DNA from: Neurospora tetrasperma FGSC 2508
Lineage: Eukaryota; Ascomycota; Sordariomycetes; Sordariales; Sordariaceae
Direction: 5' to 3'
Assembly: GCF_000213175.1 (NCBI RefSeq)
Contig: NW_009799099.1
Span: 3,825,674-3,889,673 of the forward strand
Length of the DNA: 64,000 nt
Part shown: positions 12,666 to 22,651 of the stretch, piece after piece
Layout of the letters: the number at the start of each line of letters is the position of its first letter
Position numbering within the stretch: position 1 is the first letter of the stretch
The notes under the pieces: model-generated
Seen by the model: only the letters and a program-made list of their open reading frames with translations
Databases searched by the model: none
Told to the model about the DNA's origin: nothing
Program-made: the position numbers and the translations under genes

Positions 12666-13366
12666 GTGGAAATCGCCACGGAACAGCAAAAAAGAGAGTA
12701 GAAGATATACACATGTATGATACGACAGCAAGGAAACTCTGGCCTGCCCCAAAAGTTAGACATGGGAATGCGGCTTGTTGGTTCTAATTCGACGTAGATG
12801 AAAGTCGCGGTTTCGATGTTGCTTAGCTGACTAGCTACAACTGGGCCTCGTTTCGTATGCTTGTTTTCCAGTGCAAGAGTCTTGAAATGGAATACCCAGG
12901 TTATCGGGAAAAGCTCTATGTTTTGCGTCCATGGATGCAGACACAAGTATAACCAGCGCGAGGCCGAATTCGTCCAGCGCGTCCAGTGACGCCACTGTTT
13001 ACTGTGTGAAAGAGCACAAGCAGAGAGAGCTTTGACCACTTTGTGAGTCGTGCATAATTTTACAATATTTACCGTAACAGGCTTAGATGCATAATTTAAT
13101 GCAAGGTTCTGCTGCAGATGAGGATGCTCTTGTCCAATCAGTGTCATCAATCGCGGCACCGAACCATGTTCCCTTAGTTTGCGTTTGCGGTTAGGTTTCT
13201 ATTCATCAACTAAATCCATCTCACTTTCACCATTGCTGTCTCTACGCCGCGCGCTTGGACGCCTCACAATTTGTTTATATAACGACTTTCTCTTCACGAC
13301 TCAGGATCGCAACACACATACGACACATCTTCAGACAATTAACTTCTCTTTTCCGACGCTCTCGCG
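12666..13366. other. Intergenic, no gene seen
   Basis: This is the 3' flank of the DUF4748-like gene and the promoter/5' UTR of the CID protein gene. No supportable coding region or RNA gene was seen. Confidence 0.5.
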
Positions 13367-15651
13367 ATGGCATCGACGTCGGCAGAGCTGATCGTCGCCA
13401 AAGCGGCCCTCACAGGCGCCCTTTTTCGAGCAGACCCGCAGTCCTGTTCTCGCGACGAGATCGAGTCGACGCTCACGTTGCTGAACACGGCCACCGCCGA
13501 GTGCTCGCCCTCCAATGTCCAGGTTTGAACACACATGCTCAATGAACAGTACACCTCTTGTCTATAAGACCAATTGCTAAGTTGTGCGGCATATCTGTTT
13601 GCCCCGCGCCGTATGTTCAGAAATGCAAGCAATGGGCTCTCACCAACCTGGTTCCGTCCTCTATGCGGATCGCTCCCTTTTGCAAGTACCTGATCGCACT
13701 CGTCAAGTCGTATGGCCAGGGCCAGGCCAAGGATCTCACCGAGAGCGAGAAAAAGAAAGGCCGTGAGACGTCAGTCAAGCGCAAACGTCTCCATGCCCTC
13801 TACCTTCTCAACGACATCCTCTACCATGTCAAGTTCCGCAACCACGATGACAGCTTCGCTCCCAAGTTAGAACAGGCGCTTCTCGTTTTGGTCAGCAGCG
13901 CCTCTTCGTTCACCAACTGCCCGAAGCACATTCGCAAAATTCAAGACTTGATTTCACTATGGGAGGAAAAGGGTTACTTCTCAGAGGCTGTAATCAAGCA
14001 GCTACGGGTAGCCGTAGAAGACGGGCCATCATCGAATGCTTCTGTCCAGAACACTGCGCAGCCGGCTGCCACATCTACCAGCTCAATGCCCAAGCCCGTA
14101 AGAGCAGCTCCTTATATCATGCCAGCCATGCACGGCGATCCGTCCATACCATGGTACGACTTGCCGGCAGGCAACTGGATGCCCGTACTAGAACCAAACT
14201 CTACGAGGCCCATGAACCCCGACATGATTAAGCCTCTTGTGTTGCCCGCAGGACCGGCAGAGAAAACACTCATGCAGGCGGTTCAGAAACTGCTCGTCGA
14301 TGTGGACAACATCTTCTCCAAGGATGCCGCGAACCTTGATGGACCTACACCTGAAATTGGGCAGATGGGAGAGATCATAGAGATCGATGAGATCACTGGC
14401 GAGGTCATCGGAGGTGAAACCTACTATGGCTGGTCTCGAAACTTTTGCGAGAAAATGAAGAAACGGAATCAGCGCGGAGCTTCGGGCAACGACAGCCGAT
14501 CGCGGACTCGAGAAAGAACACGGTCATCGAGGTCGAGGTCGAGGTCGAGGTCGAGGTCGCGCTCATACAGCCCCAGTCGAAGTAGAGACTCGAGCCGGGG
14601 ATCCGATGCTAGACCTGCTTTCAAACGCCAGCGGTTGTCAGAATCGCCAGAAAGAAGGTACCGGAGCCGGAGTAGATCAAGAAGTCAAAGTCGCAGCCGG
14701 AGCCGGAGCCGTGACAGGAGCCGTGACAGAAGTGCCCGTAGTCGTGGCTATGATTCACGCAGTCGCTCCAGGTCTCGCTCACGGGGTAGATACAGGTCTA
14801 GATCCAGATCAAGATCAACAAGTCGTCCAGGCTTCCGACAGAGGAGTCCAAGGTACGGTTCCCGTGGTCGAAGTCGCTCTGAGTCTCCTGCTAGACTTAG
14901 AGGAGGACAACATCAACAACCACCTTATCATGCTCCTCCACCGCTTACCGGCTTTCCCACGGGGATGCCGCCTCGCCCACCACAGCACCCGGGCGTCTTC
15001 GTACCGCCGCCGCCACCACCGCACAACCAACCAGTCGGTAATTTCCATCCGGTCCCGCCTCCCATCGGCTTTCCTGTTGCTGCCCCTCCTCTCCCAGGAC
15101 AACCTCACCAACTCCCCAGCTTCCCAGTCCCGCCCCCTCCTCCCCCTCCGCAAAACTATCAAGGTCAATGGCCACCTCCGCCGCCCGGCCCGCCTCATCA
15201 ATACTCTCAGCATCCTCAACATCCAACTCCTCCGCCGCACATCACCCCGTCGCCGCCGCCGAACTTCTTCCCACCCGGTGGCCCGATGGCTGTACCTCCT
15301 CACCCTCCCCCATTCGTTCCTTCTTCGGGCGGTGCTTGGCCGCCTCCGCCGTCGCCGCACTCGAATCAACCTCCCCATCATGCTCAGCATCAACAGCATC
15401 AGCAGCAGCAACCCCAGTATCATCAATCTCAACAGCACCAAGGTCGTGACTATCAAGGTTATTCCCAGCACCAGCCGCGCGATTATCAGCAGCACCAGCA
15501 CCAGCAGGGACGTGAAGGAGACTATGGAGGAGGAAGCGGATCGGGTTACAGAGGTGGACGTGGGGGTGGAGGGGCCGGACGGGGTGATTACGGTCGAGGG
15601 GGGTATGGAGGGCAGCGTGGTGGTGCCCCGTGGGGTGGTGGTTGGGCGTGA
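13367..15651 (+). CDS. CID domain RNA-processing protein with RS and RGG regions (CHERP-like)
   Basis: Two exons, 13367-13522 and 13621-15651, give about 728 residues. The 98-nt intron has a GTTTGA donor, a GCTAAG branch-like site and a TTCAG acceptor; phase is 0. Residues ~1-165 form a CID fold (KCKQWALTNLVPSS, RLHALYLLNDILYHVKFRN), which in this family binds the RNA polymerase II C-terminal domain. The sequence resembles the CID of CHERP-type splicing proteins more than Pcf11 or Nrd1. Residues ~325-445 are rich in Arg-Ser dipeptides, ~450-650 are Pro/His/Gln-rich, and the end is an RGG/Gly-rich tail, all typical of spliceosome-associated RNA binders. A SURP domain, present in animal CHERP, was not recognised. 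A role coupling transcription to splicing is inference from domain content. Confidence 0.88.
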
Positions 15652-16100
15652 TTGAGTAAGTGAGCAAGCAGGTATCTTCTGCTGGGTTGGTTGGATCGAT
15701 AGAATAGGGGTGGTCAAGGAAGGAAATGGTTATTGATGATGAACAGAGACCAACAGAATTATTCACTGTAGATGTGTTCTTATCGCGTGCTTGGGATCCT
15801 GAACGTGACTGAGCTTAAAGTGAGTGGTCAAGTATCACCGTGGCAGGAAGCAAGCGCCAGAGACCATTTGACATATCTCTTGACGAAGGGATATAGACTT
15901 CACCAAAAAAAGTTAAAAAAACAATTTTTTAAAAAAAAAAAAAATTTAAATTGAAAAAGATTTAATGAAAAAATAAAGAAAAAAAATTCAAGTACATACG
16001 ACCATACCCACTGAAAAACTCGGGATCCCGTCTGCTCTCCTATAAATAAGCTAGTAAGGGTTAGATGCTGCCCTTGTATTTTCGCTAGGTAGACTACGGT
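15652..16100. other. Convergent 3' flanks with A/T-rich patch
   Basis: This lies between the converging CID and MFS genes. Positions 15903-15992 hold A-runs and T-runs, including A14, in an almost pure A/T context that probably serves as 3'-end and polyadenylation sequence. No gene was seen. Confidence 0.6.
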
Positions 16101-18414
16101 CTATGCTGAATCTTGTCGCTTTTTATCCTCATACGCCTTGCGCCCCTCCTCCCTGAGCTTCTCATCATCTGGGCGAGACAATTCGACCTGAGGCAGCATG
16201 AAGAAGGCAATGACAAACGCCAGTGCGCAAAGAGCTGCCCCAGTCATGAATATGATGCGGAACCCCTTTCTATACGCGGGAATCAGGACACCACGGATTC
16301 TGTCGGCTTCGGCCTCGGAGACGGTCCTGAGATACATCTGTGGGTTACTTAAAAGAGTTTTGGATACGTCATGGTCGATGTCGAGAGACCCCAAAGATCC
16401 AGCCAGAACATTGTTGCTACCGACATATATGATTGTATTAGCACTCCAGGTATACACGACGCTACATGTAAGTAGGTATCAAGCTCACATGATTGTTCCA
16501 CAAACGGCGAGGCCAATGGTGGCGCCAAGATTTCTGACGAAACTGCATGAACTGGTAAGCAAATGTCATGTTGGAGCCCGTGTACCTTGACTTACTTGCG
16601 GAATGAGGTGACGACAGCCATGTCACGTCTAGCCACGCCCGCCTGGACGGCAATCAAAGCACTTTTGAATGTTAGTAGAGTAACATGGTTAAGAATCGGG
16701 GACCAAGACACAAGCCAGACTAGGTAGACTCACGGCTGCAACGTGTTCCCAACGCCTACTCCGATGAGGATCGAGTACCCGATCTGCTTCCCAATCCCGG
16801 TAGTCTCATCCAGAGTTGACATCAAGCCCAAGCCAACGGCCCAGCAAACCCACCCGAAAAGGATGGACTCGCGGTAGCGACCGACCCAGTGGACCACAAG
16901 ACCGGACAGAGTGCTGCTTGCCGTTTGGACCAACGTGACGGGCAGCAGCATGGCACCGGCCCTCGTTGCCGAGTACTGGTACACCAGCTGGTAGAAGGAC
17001 GGGATGTAGTAGACTTGCACGACAAAGTTCCAACCGTTGATTGCCATGGTCATGCAAGCCCCGTTCACGATCTTGGACTTGAAGATGTGGACTGCCGAAT
17101 GTCAGGAACTTGAAAACATGTCTGGTGGTTCAAGGTGAGAGGAAAGAAGAAGACCCACGGGGAACAAGAGGGTATCGTGGACCCTTCCATTGCCATAACA
17201 CAAAGGCAACGCATGCCACAAAACCGGCAACCAGCGTCGCGATCACATGAGCTGACCCCCAGGGATATTCACCTCCACCCCAGGTGAGCCCCAACATCAG
17301 AACTATCGTGCCGGCCAAGGCCACCAAGATGCCGGTAAAATCCACTGCCTTGAGCTTCCTGCGAGGGTCGGTTAGCGCGATACATAGGTAACGCTACCTA
17401 CCCTATCTCTCAGGAGAATAATAGGTAGGTACTCAACTTACACTTTCCAGTCACCCTGGACCTTCTTCAGTGGCATGAAGAACACCACGCCCAAAGTGGT
17501 AAGCACAGTCAGGGGCATGTTGATGCGGAAGATCCATCGCCACGAGTCCTCCGACTTGGACGACAGCGCACCGCCAATCACGGGGCCGATACCATTGGCA
17601 ATAGCCACTACGGCACCCTTTTTTTTTTTATCATTATCATTATCAGATGCTGCGGTTTTGGACGGCCAAGAATAAGATAGACAGGTAGCTAACTTACGAT
17701 AATGCCCTGGTACTTCCCCCTCTCCCTTAGCGGGACCACATCGCTCACAATCAGCTGGGCGACCGTCATCAGCCCGCCGCCGCCAATGCCAGTAAAGGCA
17801 CGAAAGATGGTCAGCTGCAGCACGGACTGCGCCAGTGACGAGGCCAGGGATCCGAGGAAGAAGATGGCGAGGCCGGTGAGGAGCATGACTTTGCGCGACC
17901 AAATGTCCGACAGCCGCCCGTACAGCAGCTGGCCGACGGTTGAGGTTCTAGATCATCCACAGTGTCTGGTTAGCGCTATTTGGACGTGGATGTACTGGTA
18001 GATAGATAGGTAGGTTTGCGCGCGAAGGTCGAAGGAATCATCCTACATGAAGTAACCGTTGGCTATCCACGAGACCTGCGAGGTGGACCCCAGGGCGTTG
18101 CCGATGATGTACAAGCTGGTCGCGAGCGTGGTTTGGTCTATGAGTGCCAAAAGGTCGACGCCCGCGCAGGCGAGGAATATCTGCCATGGTCAGTCAGTCT
18201 GTGCTCTCGTTTCCGTTCATGTTTCAAGTGGTGTGCGACGGGGTATATGTAGGAACACTATACATACAGTGATGATGGTTCTCTTTGGGACATAGTTGGT
18301 CTGCTCATTGAACTCGTGGGCCTTGGTGTCGTCATTAGACGTTTTGCTCGTCACATTCATGGACTTCTCAGCTGACCCCAAGACCTCCTCGGGGGTGTTG
18401 GTTTCTTTGTCCAT
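16101..18414 (-). CDS. MFS transporter, DHA2-like (14 TM) drug:H+ antiporter type
   Basis: Nine exons are inferred: 18414-18268, 18180-18047, 17947-17698, 17617-17442, 17358-17159, 17091-16734, 16661-16596, 16542-16489 and 16416-16101. They total 1701 nt and about 566 residues, the usual size for the family. Recognisable parts are LDQTTLATSLY-like motif D1 (here LIDQTTLATSLYII), GRLSDIWSRKV (motif A), LRERGKYQGIIGAVVAIANG followed by GPVIGGAL (motif C region) and the late helices SFRNFVRNLGATIGLAVCG. The acidic N-terminus and K/R-rich C-terminus are cytosolic. Such proteins export drugs, toxins or small metabolites at the plasma membrane or vacuole; the substrate cannot be read. An upstream in-frame Met at 18528 is an alternative start. 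The third intron ends in an A11 tract before AG. It is divergent from the sulfur-enzyme gene 1.6 kb away. Confidence 0.9.
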
Positions 18415-18624
18415 GTTCGATGCTGGTGGCAGGAATTGAAGATTCAGACGGCGCACAATTCTTGTCCCCCCTCCTTCAAATACCACGAAATGCCCACGAG
18501 TCCAGATTTGTTGTTGAGTAAGCCCCATATCGTTCGGGGCGAAATGTCAGGTCGCTACATCCCTCCTGCATAACTCTGTCCCACGCATCTCATCGCAAAG
18601 GGCTTGGCTTAGCTAATGACGAGC

Positions 18625-18709
18625 GTGTCCTTGATGGCCGATGTCCCTTATGGCCGGTGTCCCTTGATGGCCGATGTCCCTTGATGGCCCGGTGTCCCTT
18701 GATGTCCCC
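18625..18709. repeat. 17-bp minisatellite, five units
   Basis: Five tandem imperfect units of about 17 bases alternate between GGTGTCCCTTGATGGCC and GATGTCCCTTGATGGCC forms. The second unit lacks a G, and the last one breaks down into TGTCCCC. Confidence 0.85.
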
Positions 18710-19910
18710 GAGATCAACATGGCCAAGAATAAGAAGAAGAAAATCGCGTATACAATTCGGTCGAGTTCCCCCCCCCTCTTTCCTCCCCCGATTTTGCTTC
18801 CCTGCCTAACCCTTTGAGAGCCTCGGTTACCGTTCTAGTTCCGGGTTGGCGTAGTAGACGGTGGATTCGACGTGATGACGCCGGAATAAGCTTATGCACG
18901 GCGCCGATCCACCCGCACTGCCGGACCTTGAGGGACGCAAAGTAAAGTAACGCAAACTAGCGCAAATCGGCGCGCTCAGTTTAATCTCACTCACTCAGCC
19001 TTTCTGCCCACTTCTGCCGTTCGAAGGCAGCCTCAGCCTACTGTGTAAGTACCTTGGAGAAAAGTGGGGATTGAGCGCAAACTACCGCAACCACTTCTTC
19101 CTTTCATCACCTCACCTTTTCCCTGGTAAAAGCTTTCCAAACTATTAATTATTACTCCCTGTGGGCACTATCAGAATGGTCTTGACAAGACGATTCTCGT
19201 GGTCTTTTTAGTTTTCTTATACGATGAAAGATGACTGAGCTGCAACCACAAAAGTCCTACTTTTTTCTCTCTTTTCTATAGGAAATTACTACCTTTCTAG
19301 CTGCATCTCAGCCATATTTCATCTTTTCAAAAATCTAAAAGCACCATGAGAATCACCACGTCGAGGCTATTCGATATGTTTGTTTGACTCATAACATCAT
19401 ATATACGGGTTAGTTCTGAAGGAAAGGAAAGGGAAAAGAGCTAATACAAACCTAAAACTTTTCCCTGTAAGGTGATTTTCTATAAAAGAATAATCGGATT
19501 TACAAAAGAAAAACATCTTTAGAATCGTCTCTTCAAGGCTAGCTTCAACATTATTTCTGAATTCTTAAATCCTTATTATCAAGTTTGAAAAAATCGAGTG
19601 TCCTTTTTGAGGTAGATACATCCTTAGGAACTAGGAGGAGATAGGAATAGAGGCGCTACTCTTGTGGAACAGTTGATTAAAAGCCAAGATCTAGGTACAA
19701 AGGCAGTTTCTCTACCCTATAGAATGTATTTTAGGTTACGTAGTCACAGCGAAGGCAAGGACGTGGTGGGAACCAAGAACAAGGAGGAAGAGCCGTCGGC
19801 ATGTTCTGTTCGATCCCCGAAACAAGTGACGATCCCTTGGCCTGATATGTACGTACATATGCTCTCCAGCTCTGGATAGGTACTTCAGTACCTAGAGCAG
19901 TCGCCCCTAT

Positions 19911-19917
19911 TATAAAA
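19911..19917 (+). promoter_or_regulatory. Putative TATA box of the cysteine-synthase-like gene
   Basis: TATAAAA lies 75-81 bases upstream of the start codon at 19992, a suitable distance for a core promoter with a short 5' UTR. It is preceded by a TAGGTACTTCAGTACCTA palindrome at 19877-19894. Confidence 0.5.
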
Positions 19918-19991
19918 GCGTGTACCGCAGTTGTGTTGCAAAACCTTTCATTCTCATATACTCGTCAGATCAACAGCAAAGCTCTTCCACC

Positions 19992-21982
19992 ATGGCAAAT
20001 CCTTTGAACGTGTACAAGGGACCCGACTCCGTCCGGAGCTATTTCCACCCAGAGTCGTCACCGCCGCTGCCCCTGGTTGAGATACCCGACTGTCTCAACC
20101 CGTACCGCCGGGATGGCGTCCGCATATATGCAAAGATGATGTCGATGCATCCTGCAAATAACGTCAAATCGATGCCAGGTTGGTGAACCTGCCCGTCCTG
20201 ATTCCTGTGCTACACGGCCGCCGTCGGATGGCGGGACTGACGAATCAACCCACATGCAACAGCTCTGAATCTTCTCGAGAATAGTGTGGAGAAGGGCAAG
20301 ACGCAGACGGTTATCGAGTACAGCTCGGGGTCTACCGTGATTTCCATGTCGCTGATCGCCCGCGTCTTTCACGATCTTCACGATGTTCGAGCATACTTGA
20401 GCAACAAGACATCCCCGGCCAAGCTCCGGTTGATGCAGTTTTTCGGCCTCGACATGTACGGTGAAGTGCCAGTGATTCCTGCAACATGAACTTCGGTCTG
20501 AACTGACGCCGTGGGGCAGAACATTGTTTGGCGGTCCGTCGCAACCCGATCCTGATGACGAGCGGGGAGGCATCCGGGTTGCCGAGAGGCAAGCCAAGGA
20601 AGACGACTCCAAGATAAACCCGAATCAATATGACAATGACGACGTTGGTTTCCCCCAGAGAGACAAGGTTAAGGTCATACTACCGACGGCTGCTGACGCC
20701 GAGACATGGAATTAGAACTGGAAGGCGCACATTCGGTGGACGGGCCCGCAAATCCTCAGGCAGCTACCGGAGATCAACGTGCTATGCGCAGGAATGGGAA
20801 CCTCAGGTAGGTACCTTACACTAGGCACGCTCAGTCATCTCCGGGACTGTACATCTAACGGGATATCGCAGGAACCATGACGGGGTTGGGAACGTACTTC
20901 AAGGATGCCAAGCTTACTGTGTACCGTGTCGGGTACGTATGTCCATGTCGCCCGAGTCGTCGAGGGGAGCGCGATCTGACCGCATCATGATTTACAGAGT
21001 ATGCACCGCACCCGGCGACCGCGTTCCGGGCCCGCGCTCACATGCGCTCCTGGCCCCCGTACAATTCCCCTGGAAGTCAGCCGTGGACCACATAGAAGAG
21101 GTCGGCTCGCACGACTCCTTCTCGCTGTCTCTCAGCCTCTGCCGCGAGGGCCTCGTCTGCGGTCCGTCATCCGGCTTCAATCTCAAGGGCCTTTACCAGT
21201 TCATCGCCAGGCGCAAGGCCGACGGATCGCTCGCCGAGCTGGCGGGCGAGGACGGCGAGATTCATTGCGTCTTCCTGTGCTGTGATCTGCCGTATCAGTA
21301 CATCAACGAGTACTTTGACAAGCTGGGAGCTGAGTACTTCCCCACAATCCATAACGAGGTAAGTTTATCACAAAGGTCTTCAGGGGGTGCGTGACAGGAA
21401 ATTACCTAACCGAGTTTCTAGCACTTGACCAAGGTGGACCTTTACAGGTACGACGATAAATGGGAGAAGGAACCTGCCGATGCTCTCGACTTGTTCTTCA
21501 CACAGGACGACGCCCTGGCAAGCGCGTTGGTGCCGATTACGTCCAAGGTAAAGCCCCAGCCTCAAACTTCCATCATCGACTTGCGGCAGCCGCTCGACTT
21601 CCACGACTTTCACCTCCCGGGCTCGGTCAATGTGCCTTTTGTCCATGAGGACACGCCTAGTCCCTTCTCTGAGCCGTACATTCTGGAGTCTCTCTGGAAG
21701 AGGCTGGAGGAGACATTCAAGGCGCCGAGCAAGGAGCTCCGAGATCTGCTTCGCGGCAGACGAATCTTGCTTCTTTGCTATGATGGGGATAGCGCGAGGG
21801 TGGCGACGAGTGTTCTCAGGGCCAAGGGACATGAGGCGGATAGTATCAAAGGTGGGTTTAAGGCGCTGAGAAGGTTGAGAGAGAAGTCGGACAGCGGTTT
21901 TCGTGCCAGAAACGATTCCGGCGTGGAGGTCATGGCGGTTCATCTTCCGAGTCCCATTCCTGTTGCTGCGCAGGTCGTTTAA
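19992..21982 (+). CDS. PLP-dependent cysteine-synthase-like enzyme fused to a rhodanese domain
   Basis: Seven exons are inferred: 19992-20178, 20263-20455, 20520-20643, 20716-20806, 20872-20932, 20998-21358 and 21422-21982. They total 1578 nt and 525 residues, and all phases agree. The first ~340 residues are a fold-type II PLP enzyme of the cysteine synthase/CBS family: NNVKSMPALN with the likely Schiff-base Lys at residue 59, EYSSGST as substrate loop, LTLFGG-like segment and GMGTSGTMTGLGTYFK as phosphate cradle. Residues ~390-500 form a rhodanese domain (IIDLRQPLDFHDFHLPGSVN) with loop LCYDGDSAR and a probable catalytic Cys458. Together they suggest cysteine/sulfide chemistry coupled to persulfide transfer in the cytosol; the true substrates are unknown. 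Two donors are GTTGGT and one GTACGG, so those borders are less sure. It is divergent from an MFS transporter. Confidence 0.85.
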
Positions 21983-22061
21983 CCAAGAAAAGGGCATGGT
22001 CATGTGAAAGCTAGTCCAAGATTTGACGTACCAGAGACACGAGAAAAACATGGCTTTGCGC

Positions 22062-22461
22062 TTATTTCCCGCATTGCACCGGGCGCAGTTGGCTTTTTGA
22101 TGACATTGTGTACCTAATCTTACGAATAAGTGGCGAGTTACCCAAAAAGGGGCTGAACGAATTTTCGAAGCCTGGGTTCATGGGGTTCGATGGGTCGAAG
22201 GCGGTAGATGCGTTGTGTGCCGGGGTCAGGGTTATGGCCAGGCCGATGAGGAAGGTCCCTTGATCGAACCATTAGACTGCCCGGTTTCACGCTGTCTTGC
22301 TTGATCTCAAGAGGGACAGCATCGTGACCCTTACCGAAGGACATGAAGACGGCGCATGGGAATGTGTTGCCGAGAATGGACTCGAGGATTCCGCCGACGT
22401 TCATCATTATGCCCCCCATGCTGTAGAAGATGCCGCTGGTAAAGGTAACCCTGTCAGCCAT
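22062..22461 (-). pseudogene. Truncated GPR1/FUN34/YaaH acetate-transporter relic
   Basis: The segment encodes VTFTSGIFYSMGGIMMNVGG, then ILESILGNTFPCAVFMSFG, which matches the middle of the GPR1/FUN34/YaaH (Ato/AcpA) acetate-permease family. A probable intron (22334-22259, GTAAGG...CAAG) then joins in phase to GTFLIGLAITLTPAHNAS and PGFENSFSPFLGN. The frame stays open to a stop at 22062. A normal member has ~270-300 residues with six helices and an N-terminal NPAPLGL motif; here the first ~100 residues and the last helices are missing and the flanks carry no continuation. It is therefore read as a host gene fragment left by deletion or partial duplication. It sits between the sulfur enzyme and TFIIIC genes. 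Expression as a short protein cannot be excluded. Confidence 0.7.
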
Positions 22462-22651
22462 GTAGGATTATAATAATCAGACTTTTTAAATCGTCTCGTA
22501 CAAAACGTGATAAGGTACAGCACCTTTCGTAGAGCGAATGAACGCGCGCAAGACCAATAGACAACTAAAGACCTCTGTCATCTCAAGCTATGGGTGATGA
22601 AGTTCGAGTAGCAAAACCAAGATAGACAAAGAGCCAGAGCCAAGAAAGCGA

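Larger units (their letters stand above)
18415..19991. other. Divergent promoter region with minisatellite and CGCAAA motifs
   Basis: This 1.6 kb separates the divergent MFS and cysteine-synthase-like genes. It contains a 17-bp minisatellite (18625-18709), four CGCAA(A) motifs (18936, 18951, 18961, 19076), a lower-GC stretch at about 19140-19660 without coding signal, and a TATA box (19911). No gene is supportable. Confidence 0.6.

Noticed and set aside
14606-15717. Long overlapping open frames on both strands inside the CID protein gene
   Set aside because: They are shadows of the RS/Pro-rich low-complexity coding region; their peptides are Arg/Leu-rich and match no family.
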